From assembly GCA_030549335.1 (NCBI GenBank), contig JAUKPH010000018.1, positions 6,820,001 through 6,884,000 on the forward strand: a stretch of 64,000 bases of DNA. The letters run 5' to 3'. Of the stretch, positions 47,352 to 59,932 are shown piece by piece. The notes beneath the pieces are model-generated. The model saw only the letters and a program-made list of their open reading frames with translations. It searched no databases and was not told the origin of the DNA. How positions within the stretch are numbered: position 1 is the stretch's first letter; each line of letters opens with the position of its first letter. The translations under genes and the position numbers were made by a program. The stretch is from Pontederia crassipes. Lineage: Eukaryota; Streptophyta; Magnoliopsida; Commelinales; Pontederiaceae.

Positions 47352-50300
47352 GGTGATAGATCTTTAGAACTTTAACTCTATTTCAAACCGAAGTTGAACC
47401 GTTACAATCAAAGATAACGCTCTTAGGGATTAGAGTCTTAGAGTTAGGTTCAAAGCTAATTTATAGATACTTATGACAACCTTTGGGTGTCCTAAGAGGT
47501 GATAGATCTTTAGAACTTTAACTCTTTTTCAAACCGAAGTTGAACCGTTACAATCAAATATAACGCTCTTAGGGATTAGAGTCTTAGAGTTAGGTTCAAA
47601 GCTATAAGTTATAGATACTTATTACAACCTTTGGGTGTCCTAAGAGGTGATAGATCTTTAGAATTTTAACTCTATTTCAAACCGAAGTTCAACCGTTACA
47701 ATCAAAGATAACGCTCTTGGGGATTAGAGTCTTTGAGTTAGGTTCAAAGCTATAAGTTATAGATACTTATTACAACCTTTGGGTGTCCAAAGAGGTGATA
47801 GATCTTTAGAACTTTAATTCTATTTCAAACCGAAGTTGAACCGTTATAATCAAAGATAACGCTCTTGGGGATTAGAGTCTTAGAGTTAGGCTCAAACCTA
47901 TATGTTATAGATACTTATTACAACCTTTGGGTGTCCTAAGAGGTGATAGATCTTTAGAATTTTAACTCTATTTCAAACCGAAGTTCAACCGTTACAATCA
48001 AAGATAACGCTCTTGGGGATTAGAGTCTTAGAGTTAGGTTCAAAGCTATAAGTTATAGATACTTATTACAACCTTTGGGCGTCCTAAGAGGTGATAGATC
48101 TTTAGAACTTTAACTCTATTTCAAACCGAAGTTGAACCATTACAATCAAAGATAACGCTCTTAGGGATTAGAGTCTTAGAGTTAGGTTCAAAGCTATAAG
48201 TTATAGATACTTATTACAACCATTGGGTGTCCTAAGAGGAGATAGATCTTTAGAACTTTAACTCTATTTCAAACCGAAGTTGAACCGTTACAATCAAAGA
48301 TAACGCTCTTGGGGATTAGAGTCTTTGAGTTAGGTTCAAAGCTATAAGTTATAGATACTTATTACAACCTTTGGGTGTCCAAAGAGGTGATAGATCTTTA
48401 GAACTTTAATTCTATTTCAAACCGAAGTTGAACCGTTACAATCAAAGATAACGCTCTTGGGGATTAGAGTCTTAGAGTTAGGCTCAAACCTATAAGTTAT
48501 AGATACTTATTACAACCTTTGGGTGTCCTAAGAGGTGATAGATCTTTAGAATTTTAACTCTATTTCAAACCGAAGTTCAACCGTTACAATCAAAGATAAC
48601 GCTCTTGGGGATTAGAGTCTTAGAGTTAGGTTCAAAGCTATAAGTTATAGATACTTATTACAACCTTTGGGCGTCCTAAGAGGTGATAGATCTTTAGAAC
48701 TTTAACTCTATTTCAAACCGAAGTTGAACCGTTACAATCAAAGATAACGCTCTTAGGGATTAGAGTCTTAGAGTTAGGTTCAAAGCTATAAGTTATAGAT
48801 ACTTATTACAACCATTGGGTGTCCTAAGAGGAGATAGATCTTTAGAACTTTAACTCTATTTCAAACCGAAGTTGAACCGTTACAATCAAAGATAACGCTC
48901 TTAGGGATTAGAGTCTTAGAGTTAGGTTCAAAGCTATAAGTTATAGATACTTATTACAACCTTTAGGTGTCCTAAGAGGTGATAGATCTTTAGAACTTTA
49001 ACTCTATTTCAAACCGAAGTTGAACCGTTACAATCAAAGATAACGCTCTTAGGGATTAGAGTCTTAGAGTTAGGTTCAAAGCTATAAGTTATAGATACTT
49101 ATGACAACCTTTGGGTGTCCTAGGAGGTGATAGATCTTTAGAACTTTAACTCTTTTTCAAACCGAAGTTGAAACGTTACAATCAAAGATAACGCTCTTAG
49201 GGATTAGAGTCTTAGAGTTAGGTTCAAAGCTATAAGTTATAGATACTTATGACAACCTTTTGGGTGTCCTAAGAGGTGATAGATCTTTAGAACTTTAACT
49301 CTATTTCAAACCGAAGTTGAACCGTTACAATCAAAGATAACGCTCTTAGGGATTAGAGTCTTAGAGTTAGGTTCAAAGCTATAAGTTATAGATACTTATG
49401 ACAACCTTTGGGTGTCCAAAGAGGTGATAGATCTTTAGAACTTTAACTCTTTTTCAAACCGAGGTTGAACCGTTACAATCAAATATAACGCTCTTAGGGA
49501 TTAGAGTCTTAGAGTTAGGTTCAAAGCTATAAGTTATAGATACTTATTACAACCTTTGGGTGTCCTAAGAGGTGACAGATCTTTAGAACTTTAACTCTTT
49601 TTCAAACCGAAGTTGAACCGTTACAATCGAAGATAACGCTCTTAGGGATTAGAGTCTTAGAGTTAGGTTCAAAGCTATAAGTTATAGATACTTATGACAA
49701 CCTTTTGGGTGTCCTAAGAGGTGATAGATCTTTAGAACTTTAACTCTATTTCAAACCGAAGTTGAACCGTTACAATCAAAGATAACGCTCTTAGGGATTA
49801 GAGTCTTAGAGTTAGGTTCAAAGCTATAAGTTATAGATACTTATGACAACCTTTGGGTGTCCTTAGAGGTGATAGATCTTTAGAACTTTAACTCTATTTC
49901 AAACCGAAGTTGAACCGTTACAATCAAAGATAACGCTCTTAGGGATTAGAGTCTTAGAGTTAGGTTCAAAGCTATAAGTTATAGATACTTATGACAACCT
50001 TTGGGTGTCCTAAGAGGTGATAGATCTTTAGAACTTTAACTCTTTTTCAAACCGAAGTTGAACCGTTACAATCAAATATAACGCTCTTAGGGATTAGAGT
50101 CTTAGACTAAGGTTCAAAGCTATAAGTTATAGATACTTATTACAACCTTTGGGTGTCCTAAGAGGTGATAGATCTTTAGAACTTTAACTCTATTGCAAAC
50201 CGAAATTGAACCGTTACAATCAAAGATAACGCTCTTAGGGATTAGAGTCTTAGAGTTAGGTTCAAAGCTATAAGTTATAGATACTTATTACAACCTTTGG

Positions 50301-50607
50301 GTGTCCTAAGAGGTGATAGATCTTTAGAATTTTAACTCTATTTCAAACCGAAGTTCAACCGTTACAATCAAAGATAACGCTCTTGGGGATTAGAGTCTTT
50401 GAGTTAGGTTCAAAGCTATAAGTTATAGATACTTATTACAACCTTTGGGTGTCCAAAGAGGTGATAGATCTTTTAAACTTTAACTCTTTTTCAAACCGAA
50501 GATGATCCGTTACAATCAAATATAACGCTCTTAGGGATTGGAGTCTTAGAGTTAGGTTCAATCCTATAAGTTATAGATACTTATTACAACCTTTGGGTGT
50601 CCTAAGA
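47352..50607. repeat. 22-monomer segment C (3,256 bp), copy of segment B lacking one unit
   Basis: Matches 43208-46611 unit by unit at 4,144 bp offset up to the CCGAGGTTG unit (49423). There the GAACTGTTAC/CTTGAGG unit is absent, and the match resumes at 3,996 bp offset with GTGACAGATC (49571). Both copies share the derived GGTTCAATCC in the GATGATCC unit. Private changes: CCTATATGTT near 47900, CCATTAC near 48138 and CTAGGAGG near 49122. Confidence 0.9.
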
Positions 50608-51939
50608 GGTGATAGATCTTTAGAACTTTAACTCTATTTCAAACCGAAGTTGAACCGTTACAATGAAAGATAACGCTCTTAGGGATTAGAGTCTTAGAGT
50701 TAGGTTCAAAGCTATAAGTTATAGATACTTATTACAACCTTTGGGTGTCCTAAGAGGTGATAGATCTTTAGAACTTTAACTCTATTTCAAACCGAAGTTG
50801 AACCGTTACAATCAAAGATAACGCTCTTAGGGATTAGAGTCTTAGAGTTAGGTTCAAAGCTATAAGTTATAGATACTTATTACAACCTTTGGGTGTCCTT
50901 AGAGGTGATAGATCTCTAGAACTTTAACTCTATTTCAAACCGAAGTTGAACCGTTACAATCAAAGATAACGCTCTTGGGGATTAGAGTCTTAGAGTTAGG
51001 TTCAAAGCTATAAGTTATAGATACTTATTACAACCTTTGGGTGTCCTAAGAGGTGATAGATCTTTAGAACTTTAACTCTATTTCAAACCGAAGTTGAACC
51101 GTTACAATCAAAGATAACGCTCTTAGGGATTAGAGTCTTAGAGTTAGGTTCAAAGCTATAAGTTATAGATAATTATGAAAACCTTTGGGTGTCCTAAGAG
51201 GTGATAGATCTTTAGAACTTTAACTCTTTTTCAAACCGAAGTTGAACCGTTACAATCAAATATAACGCTCTTAGGGATTAGAGTCTTAGACTTAGGTTCA
51301 AAGCTATAAGTTATAGATACTTATTACAACCTTTGGGTGTCCTAAGAGGTGATAGATCTTTAGAACTTTAACTCTATTTCAAACCGAAGTTGAACCGTTA
51401 CAATCAAAGATAACGCTCTTGGGGATTAGAGTCTTTGAGTTAGGTTCAAAGCTATAAGTTATAGATACTTATTACAACCTTTGGGTGTCCTAAGAGGTGA
51501 TAGATCTTTAGAACTTTAACTCTATTTCAAACCGAAGTTGAACCGTTACAATCAAAGATAACGCTCTTGGGGATTAGAGTCTTAGAGTTAGGTTCAAAGC
51601 TATAAGTTATACATACTTATTACAACCTTTGGATGTCCTAAGGGGTGATAGATCTTTTGAACATTAACTCTATTTCATACCGAAGTTGAACCGTTACAAT
51701 CAAAGATAACGCTCTTGGGGATTAGAGTCTTAGAGTTAGGTTCAAAGCTATAAGTTATAGATACTTGTGACAACCTTTGTGTGTCCTAAGAGGTGATAGA
51801 TCTTTAAAACTTTAATTCTATTTCAAACCGAAGTTGAACCGTTACAATCAAAGATAACGCTCTTGGGGATTAGAGTCTTAGAGTTAGGTTCAAAGCTATA
51901 AGTTATAGATACTTATTACAACCTTTAGGTGTCCTAAGA
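50460..51939. repeat. Ten-monomer segment shared with 41728-43207
   Basis: Units GATGATCC, AATGAAAG, plain, GATCTCTAG, GATAATTATGAAAACC, GACTTAGG, TCTTTGAG, ATACATAC with TTTGGATG, CATACC with GATACTTGTG, TTAATTC with CTTTAGGTG, at an offset of 8,732 bp (59 monomers). This copy adds AAGGGGTG with GATCTTTTGAAC (51644), TTTGTGTG and TTTAAAAC (near 51780-51810). It lies downstream of segment C, whereas segment B lacks this tail. Confidence 0.85.
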
Positions 51940-52383
51940 GGTGATAGATCTTTAGAACTTTAACTCTATTTCAAACCGAAGTTGAACCGTTACAATCAAA
52001 GATAACGCTCTTAGGGATTAGAGTCTTAGAGTTAGGTTCAAAGCTATAAGTTATAGATACTTATGACAACCTTTGGGTGTCCTAAGAGGTGATAGATCTT
52101 TAGAACTTTAACTCTTTTTCAAACCGAAGTTGAACCGTTACAATCAAAGATAACGCTCTTAGGGATTAGAGTCTTAGAGTTAGGTTCAAAGCTATAAGTT
52201 ATAGATACTTATTACAACCTTTAGGTGTCCTAAGAGGTGATAGATCTTTAGAACTTTAACTCTATTTCAAACCGAAGTTGAACCGTTACAATCAAAGATA
52301 ACGCTCTTAGGGATTAGAGTCTTAGAGTTAGGTTCAAAGCTATAAGTTATAGATACTTATGACAACCTTTGGGTGTCCTAAGA
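51940..52383. repeat. Three monomers linking two copied segments
   Basis: Plain satellite with CTTAGGG and alternating TATGAC, TATTAC and TATGAC. One unit ends in CTTTAGGTG (near 52221). No rare tag. Confidence 0.75.
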
Positions 52384-53640
52384 GGTGATAGATCTTTAGA
52401 ACTTTAATTCTATTTCAAACCGAAGTTGAACCGTTACAATCAAAGATAACGCTCTTGGGGATTAGAGTCTTAGAGTTAGGTTCAAAGCTATAAGTTATAG
52501 ATACTTATTACAACCTTTGGGTGTCCTAAGAGGTGATAGATCTTTAGAACTTTAACTCTATTTCAAACCGAAGTTGAACCGTTACAATCAAAGATAACGC
52601 TCTTGGGGATTAGAGTCTTTGAGTTAGGTTCAAAGCTATAAGTTATAGATACTTATTACAACCTTTGGGTGTCCTAAGCGGTGATAGATCTTTAGAACTT
52701 TAACTCTATTTCAAACCGAAGTTGAACCGTTACAATCAAAGATAACGCTCTTAGGGATTAGAGTCTTAGAGTTAGGTTCAAAGCTATAAGTTATAGATAC
52801 TTATTACAACCTTTGGGTGTCCTTAGAGGTGATAGATCTTTAGAACTTTAACTCTATTTCAAACCGAAGTTGAACCGTTACAATCAAAGATAACGCTCTT
52901 AGGGATTAGAGTCTTAGAGTTAGGTTCAAAGCTATAAGTTATAGATACTTATGACAACCTTTGGGTGTCCTAAGAGGTGATAGATCTTTAGAACTTTAAC
53001 TCTTTTCCAAACCGAAGTTGAACCGTTACAATCAAATATAACGCTCTTAGGGATTAGAGTCTTAGACTTAGGTTCAAAGCTATAAGTTATAGATACTTAT
53101 TACAACCTTTGGGTGTCCTAAGAGGTGATAGATCTTTAGAACTTTAACTCTATTTCAAACCGAAATTGAACCGTTACAATCAAAGATAACGCTCTTAGGG
53201 ATTAGAGTCTTAGAGTTAGGTTCAAAGCTATAAGTTATAGATACTTATTACAACCTTTGGGTGTCCTAAGAGGTGATAGATCTTTAGAATTTTAACTCTA
53301 TTTCAAACCGAAGTTCAACCGTTACAATCAAAGATAACGCTCTTGGGGATTAGAGTCTTTGAGTTAGGTTCAAAGCTATAAGTTATAGATACTTATTACA
53401 ACCTTTGGGTGTCCAAAGAGGTGATAGATCTTTAGAACTTTAACTCTATTTCAAACCGAAGTTGAACCGTTACAATCAAAGATAACGCTCTTAGGGATTA
53501 GAGTCTTAGAGTTAGGTTCAAAGCTATAAGTTATAGATACTTATGACAACCTTTGGGTGTCCTTAGAGGTGATAGATCTTTAGAACTTTAACTCTATTTC
53601 AAACCGAAGTTGAACCGTTACAATCAAAGATAACGCTCTT
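52384..53640. repeat. 1,257-bp segment matched by the right end of the window, copy 1
   Basis: Units: TTAATTC (52384), TCTTTGAG (52532), AAGCGGTG with CCTTAGA (52680), TATGAC (52828), CTTTTCC with AATATA and GACTTAGG (52976), GAAATTG (53124), TTTTAAC with TCTTTGAG (53272), plain (53420) and part of 53568. The series is read again at 62744-64000, 10,360 bp (exactly 70 monomers) away, with no difference found by eye. Confidence 0.85.
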
Positions 53641-54159
53641 AGGGATTAGAGTCTTAGAGTTAGGTTCAAAGCTATAAGTTATAGATACTTATGACAACCT
53701 TTGGGTGTCCTAAGAGGTGATAGATCTTTAGAACTTTAACTCTTTTTCAAACCGAAGTTGAACCGTTACAATCAAATATAACGCTCTTAGGGATTAGAGT
53801 CTTAGACTAAGGTTCAAAGCTATAAGTTATAGATACTTATTACAACCTTTGGGTGTCCTAAGAGGTGATAGATCTTTAGAACTTTAACTCTATTGCAAAC
53901 CGAAATTGAACCGTTACAATCAAAGATAACGCTCTTAGGGATTAGAGTCTTAGAGTTAGGTTCAAAGCTATAAGTTATAGATACTTATTACAACCTTTGG
54001 GTGTCCTAAGAGGTGATAGATCTTTAGATTTTTAACTCTATTTCAAACCGAAGTTCAACCGTTACAATCAAAGATAACGCTCTTGGGGATTAGAGTCTTT
54101 GAGTTAGGTTCAAAGCTATAAGTTATAGATACTTATTACAACCTTTGGGTGTCCAAAGA
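53568..54159. repeat. CCTTAGA / ACTAAGG / ATTGCAAAC / TTTTAAC run
   Basis: Four units (53568, 53716, 53864, 54012) leading into the TTTAAAAC/GATGAACC unit. The TTTTAAC unit here reads AGATTTTTAAC near 54026. The same order, with extra ACTAAGG-ATTGCAAAC dimers, precedes the GATGAACC unit at 60081. Confidence 0.75.
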
Positions 54160-55787
54160 GGTGATAGATCTTTAAAACTTTAACTCTTTTTCAAACCGAA
54201 GATGAACCGTTACAATCAAATATAACGCTCTTAGGGATTGGAGTCTTAGAGTTAGGTTCAAACCTATAAGTTATAGATACTTATTACAACCTTTGGGTGT
54301 CCTAAGAGGTGATAGATCTTTAGAACTTTAACTCTATTTCAAACCGAAGTTGAACCGTTACAATGAAAGATAACGCTCTTAGGGATTAGAGTCTTAGAGT
54401 TAGGTTCAAAGCTATAAGTTATAGATACTTATTACAACCTTTGGGTGTCCTAAGAGGTGATAGATCTTTAGAACTTTAACTCTATTTCAAACCGAAGTTG
54501 AACCGTTACAATCAAAGATAACGCTCTTAGGGATTAGAGTCTTAGACTTAGGTTCAAAGCTATAAGTTATAGATACTTATTACAACCTTTGGGTGTCCTT
54601 AGAGGTGATAGATCTCTAGAACTTTAACTCTATTTCAAACCGAAGTTGAACCGTTACAATCAAAGATAACGCTCTTGGGGATTAGAGTCTTAGAGTTAGG
54701 TTCAAAGCTATAAGTTATAGATACTTATTACAACCTTTGGGTGTCCTAAGAGGTGATAGATCTTTAGAACTTTAACTCTATTTCAAACCGAAGTTGAACC
54801 GTTACAATCAAAGATAACGCTCTTAGGGATTAGAGTCTTAGAGTTAGGTTCAAAGCTATAAGTTATAGATACTTATGAAAACCTTTGGGTGTCCTAAGAG
54901 GTGATAGATCTTTAGAACTTTAACTCTTTTTCAAACCGAAGTTGAACCGTTACAATCAAATATAACGCTCTTAGGGATTAGAGTCTTAGACTTAGGTTCA
55001 AAGCTATAAGTTATAGATACTTATTACAACCTTTGGGTGTCCTAAGAGGTGATAGATCTTTAGAACTTTAACTCTATTTCAAACCGAAGTTGAACCGTTA
55101 CAATCAAAGATAACGCTCTTGGGGATTAGAGTCTTTGAGTTAGGTTCAAAGCTATAAGTTATAGATACTTATTACAACCTTTGGGTGTCCTAAGAGGTGA
55201 TAGATCTTTAGAACTTTAACTCTATTTCAAACCGAAGTTGAACCGTTACAATCAAAGATAACACTCTTGGGGATTAGAGTCTTAGAGTTAGGTTCAAAGC
55301 TATAAGTTATAGATACTTATTACAACCTTTGGGTGTCCTTAGAGGTGATAGATCTTTAGAACTTTAACTCTATTTCAAACCGAAGTTGAACCGTTACAAT
55401 CAAAGATAACGCTCTTAGGGATTAGAGTCTTAGAGTTAGGTTCAAAGTTATAAGTTATAGATACTTATGACAACCTTTGGGTGTCCTAAGAGGTGATAGA
55501 TCTTTAGAACTTTAACTCTTTTCCAAACCGAAGTTGAACCGTTACAATCAAATATAACGCTCTTAGGGATTAGAGTCTTAGACTTAGGTTCAAAGCTATA
55601 AGTTATAGATACTTATTACAACCTTTGGGTGTCCTAAGAGGTGATAGATCTTTAGAACTTTAACTCTATTTCAAACCCAAATTGAACCGTTACAATCAAA
55701 GATAACGCTCTTAGGGATTAGAGTCTTAGAGTTAGCTTCAAAGCTATAAGTTATAGATACTTATGAAAACCTTTGGGTGTCCTAAGA
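54160..55787. repeat. Eleven-monomer segment D, copy 1 (1,628 bp)
   Basis: Units: TTTAAAAC with GATGAACC, GATTGGAG and AAACCTATAAG (54160), AATGAAAG (54308), GACTTAGG (54456), GATCTCTAG (54604), TATGAAAACC (54752), GACTTAGG (54900), TCTTTGAG (55048), AACACTCTTGGGG (55196), AAAGTTATAAG (55344), CTTTTCC (55492), CAAACCCAAATTG (55640). Repeated from 56528, 16 monomers downstream. GTTAGCTTC near 55734 is private. Confidence 0.87.
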
Positions 55788-56527
55788 GGTGATAGATCTT
55801 TAGAACTTTAACTCTTTTTCAAACCGAAGTTGAACCGTTACAATCAAATATAACGCTCTTAGGGATTAGAGTCTTAGACTTAGGTTCAAAGCTATAAGTT
55901 ATAGATACTTATTACAACCTTTGGGTGTCCTAAGAGGTGATAGATCTTTAGAACTTTAACTCTATTTCAAACCGAAGTTGAACCGTTACAATCAAAGATA
56001 ACGCTCTTGGGGATTAGAGTCTTTGAGTTAGGTTCAAAGCTATAAGTTATAGATACTTATTACAACCTTTGGGTGTCCTAAGAGGTGATAGATCTTTAGA
56101 ACTTTAACTCTATTTCAAACCGAAGTTGAACCGTTACAATCAAAGATAACGCTCTTAGGGATTAGAGTCTTAGAGTTAGGTTCAAAGCTATAAGTTATAG
56201 ATACTTATGAAAACCTTTAGGTGTCCTAAGAGGTGATAGATCTTTAGAACTTTAACTCTTTTTCAAACCGAAGTTGAACCGTTACAATCAAATATAACGC
56301 TCTTAGGGATTAGAGTCTTAGACTTAGGTTCAAAGCTATAAGTTATAGATACTTATTACAACCTTTGGGTGTCCTAAGAGGTGATAGATCTTTAGAATTT
56401 TAACTCTATTTCAAACCGAAGTTCAACCGTTACAATCAAAGATAACGCTCTTGGGGATTAGAGTCTTTGAGTTAGGTTCAAAGCTATAAGTTATAGATAC
56501 TTATTACAACCTTTGGGTGTCCAAAGA
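55788..56527. repeat. Five monomers separating the two D copies
   Basis: AATATA with GACTTAGG (55788), TCTTTGAG (55936), TATGAAAACC with CTTTAGGTG (56084), GACTTAGG (56232) and TTTTAAC/GTTCAACC with CCAAAGA (56380). The first four partly repeat 54752-55195, a local duplication inside the 16-monomer period. Confidence 0.75.
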
Positions 56528-58156
56528 GGTGATAGATCTTTAAAACTTTAACTCTTTTTCAAACCGAAGATGAACCGTTACAATCAAATATAACGCTCTT
56601 AGGGATTGGAGTCTTAGAGTTAGGTTCAAACCTATAAGTTATAGATACTTATTACAACCTTTGGGTGTCCTAAGAGGTGATAGATCTTTAGAACTTTAAC
56701 TCTATTTCAAACCGAAGTTGAACCGTTACAATGAAAGATAACGCTCTTAGGGATTAGAGTCTTAGAGTTAGGTTCAAAGCTATAAGTTATAGATACTTAT
56801 TACAACCTTTGGGTGTCCTAAGAGGTGATAGATCTTTAGAACTTTAACTCTATTTCAAACCGAAGTTGAACCGTTACAATCAAAGATAACGCTCTTAGGG
56901 ATTAGAGTCTTAGACTTAGGTTCAAAGCTATAAGTTATAGATACTTATTACAACCTTTGGGTGTCCTTAGAGGTGATAGATCTCTAGAACTTTAACTCTA
57001 TTTCAAACCGAAGTTGAACCGTTACAATCAAAGATAACGCTCTTGGGGATTAGAGTCTTAGAGTTAGGTTCAAAGCTATAAGTTATAGATACTTATTACA
57101 ACCTTTGGGTGTCCTAAGAGGTGATAGATCTTTAGAACTTTAACTCTATTTCAAACCGAAGTTGAACCGTTACAATCAAAGATAACGCTCTTAGGGATTA
57201 GAGTCTTAGAGTTAGGTTCAAAGCTATAAGTTATAGATACTTATGAAAACCTTTGGGTGTCCTAAGAGGTGATAGATCTTTAGAACTTTAACTCTTTTTC
57301 AAACCGAAGTTGAACCGTTACAATCAAATATAACGCTCTTAGGGATTAGAGTCTTAGACTTAGGTTCAAAGCTATAAGTTATAGATACTTATTACAACCT
57401 TTGGGTGTCCTAAGAGGTGATAGATCTTTAGAACTTTAACTCTATTTCAAACCGAAGTTGAACCGTTACAATCAAAGATAACGCTCTTGGGGATTAGAGT
57501 CTTTGAGTTAGGTTCAAAGCTATAAGTTATAGATACTTATTACAACCTTTGGGGTGTCCTAAGAGGTGATAGATCTTTAGAACTTTAACTCTATTTCAAA
57601 CCGAAGTTGAACCGTTACAATCAAAGATAACACTCTTGGGGATTAGAGTCTTAGAGTTAGGTTCAAAGCTATAAGTTATAGATACTTATTACAACCTTTG
57701 GGTGTCCTTAGAGGTGATAGATCTTTAGAACTTTAACTCTATTTCAAACCGAAGTTGAACCGTTACAATCAAAGATAACGCTCTTAGGGATTAGAGTCTT
57801 AGAGTTAGGTTCAAAGTTATAAGTTATAGATACTTATGACAACCTTTGGGTGTCCTAAGAGGTGATAGATCTTTAGAACTTTAACTCTTTTCCAAACCGA
57901 AGTTGAACCGTTACAATCAAATATAACGCTCTTAGGGATTAGAGTCTTAGACTTAGGTTCAAAGCTATAAGTTATAGATACTTATTACAACCTTTGGGTG
58001 TCCTAAGAGGTGATAGATCTTTAGAACTTTAACTCTATTTCAAACCCAAATTGAACCGTTACAATCAAAGATAACGCTCTTAGGGATTAGAGTCTTAGAG
58101 TTAGGTTCAAAGCTATAAGTTATAGATACTTATTACAACCTTTGGGTGTCCTAAGA
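56528..58156. repeat. Eleven-monomer segment D, copy 2 (1,629 bp)
   Basis: Unit-by-unit match to 54160-55787. It is one base longer because of a four-G run, CTTTGGGGTGTCC, at about 57547-57559, the only such insertion in the window. The last unit has GTTAGGTTC and TATTAC instead of GTTAGCTTC and TATGAAAACC. Confidence 0.87.
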
Positions 58157-58600
58157 GGTGATAGATCTTTAGAATTTTAACTCTATTTCAAACCGAAGTT
58201 CAACCGTTACAATCAAAGATAACGCTCTTGGGGATTAGAGTCTTTGAGTTAGGTTCAAAGCTATAAGTTATAGATACTTATTACAACCTTTGGGTGTCCA
58301 AAGAGGTGATAGATCTTTAGAACTTTAACTCTATTTCAAACCGAAGTTGAACCGTTACAATCAAAGATAACGCTCTTAGGGATTAGAGTCTTAGAGTTAG
58401 GTTCAAAGCTATAAGTTATAGATACTTATGACAACCTTTGGGTGTCCTTAGAGGTGATAGATCTTTAGAACTTTAACTCTATTTCAAACCGAAGTTGAAC
58501 CGTTACAATCAAAGATAACGCTCTTAGGGATTAGAGTCTTAGAGTTAGGTTCAAAGCTATAAGTTATAGATACTTATGACAACCTTTGGGTGTCCTAAGA
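58157..58600. repeat. TTTTAAC unit and two plain units
   Basis: TTTTAAC/GTTCAACC with TCTTTGAG and CCAAAGA (58157), then two plain units (58305, 58453), the first ending in CCTTAGA. The same trio occurs at 53272-53715 and at 63632 to the window end. Confidence 0.8.
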
Positions 58601-59932
58601 GGTGATAGATCTTTAGAACTTTAACTCTTTTTCAAACCGAAGTTGAACCGTTACAATCAAATATAACGCTCTTAGGGATTAGAGTCTTAGACTAAGGTTC
58701 AAAGCTATAAGTTATAGATACTTATTACAACCTTTGGGTGTCCTAAGAGGTGATAGATCTTTAGAACTTTAACTCTATTGCAAACCGAAATTGAACCGTT
58801 ACAATCAAAGATAACGCTCTTAGGGATTAGAGTCTTAGAGTTAGGTTCAAAGCTATAAGTTATAGATACTTATTACAACCTTTGGGTGTCCTAAGAGGTG
58901 ATAGATCTTTAGAACTTTAACTCTTTTTCAAACCGAAGTTGAACCGTTACAATCAAATATAACGCTCTTAGGGATTAGAGTCTTAGACTAAGGTTCAAAG
59001 CTATAAGTTATAGATACTTATTACAACCTTTGGGTGTCCTAAGAGGTGATAGATCTTTAGAACTTTAACTCTATTGCAAACCGAAATTGAACCGTTACAA
59101 TCAAAGATAACGCTCTTAGGGATTAGAGTCTTAGAGTTAGGTTCAAAGCTATAAGTTATAGATACTTATGACAACCTTTGGGTGTCCTTAGAGGTGATAG
59201 ATCTTTAGAACTTTAACTCTATTTCAAACCGAAGTTGAACCGTTACAATCAAAGATAACGCTCTTAGGGATTAGAGTCTTAGAGTTAGGTTCAAAGCTAT
59301 ACGTTATAGATACTTATGACAACCTTTGGGTGTCCTAAGAGGTGATAGATCTTTAGAACTTTAACTCTTTTTCAAACCGAAGTTGAACCGTTACAATCAA
59401 ATATAACGCTCTTAGGGATTAGAGTCTTAGACTAAGGTTCAAAGCTATAAGTTATAGATACTTATTACAACCTTTGGGTGTCCTAAGAGGTGATAGATCT
59501 TTAGAACTTTAACTCTATTGCAAACCGAAATTGAACCGTTACAATCAAAGATAACGCTCTTAGGGATTAGAGTCTTAGAGTTAGGTTCAAAGCTATAAGT
59601 TATAGATACTTATTACAACCTTTGGGTGTCCTAAGAGGTGATAGATCTTTAGAACTTTAACTCTTTTTCAAACCGAAGTTGAACCGTTGCAATCAAATAT
59701 AACGCTCTTAGGGATTAGAGTCTTAGACTAAGGTTCAAAGCTATAAGTTATAGATACTTATTACAACCTTTGGGTGTCCTAAGAGGTGATAGATCTTTAG
59801 AACTTTAACTCTATTGCAAACCGAAATTGAACCGTTACAATCAAAGATAACGCTCTTATGGATTAGAGTCTTAGAGTTAGGTTCAAAGCTATAAGTTATA
59901 GATACTTATTACAACCTTTGGGTGTCCTAAGA
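58601..59932. repeat. Expanded ACTAAGG / ATTGCAAAC dimers (296-bp period)
   Basis: ACTAAGG units at 58601, 58897, 59341 and 59637 alternate with ATTGCAAAC/GAAATTG units at 58749, 59045, 59489 and 59785. A single plain unit with ATACGTTATAG sits between the two pairs of dimers (59193). Elsewhere this dimer usually occurs once per higher-order copy, so four dimers here indicate local amplification. Private changes: GTTGCAATC near 59688 and CTTATGG near 59856. Confidence 0.85.
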
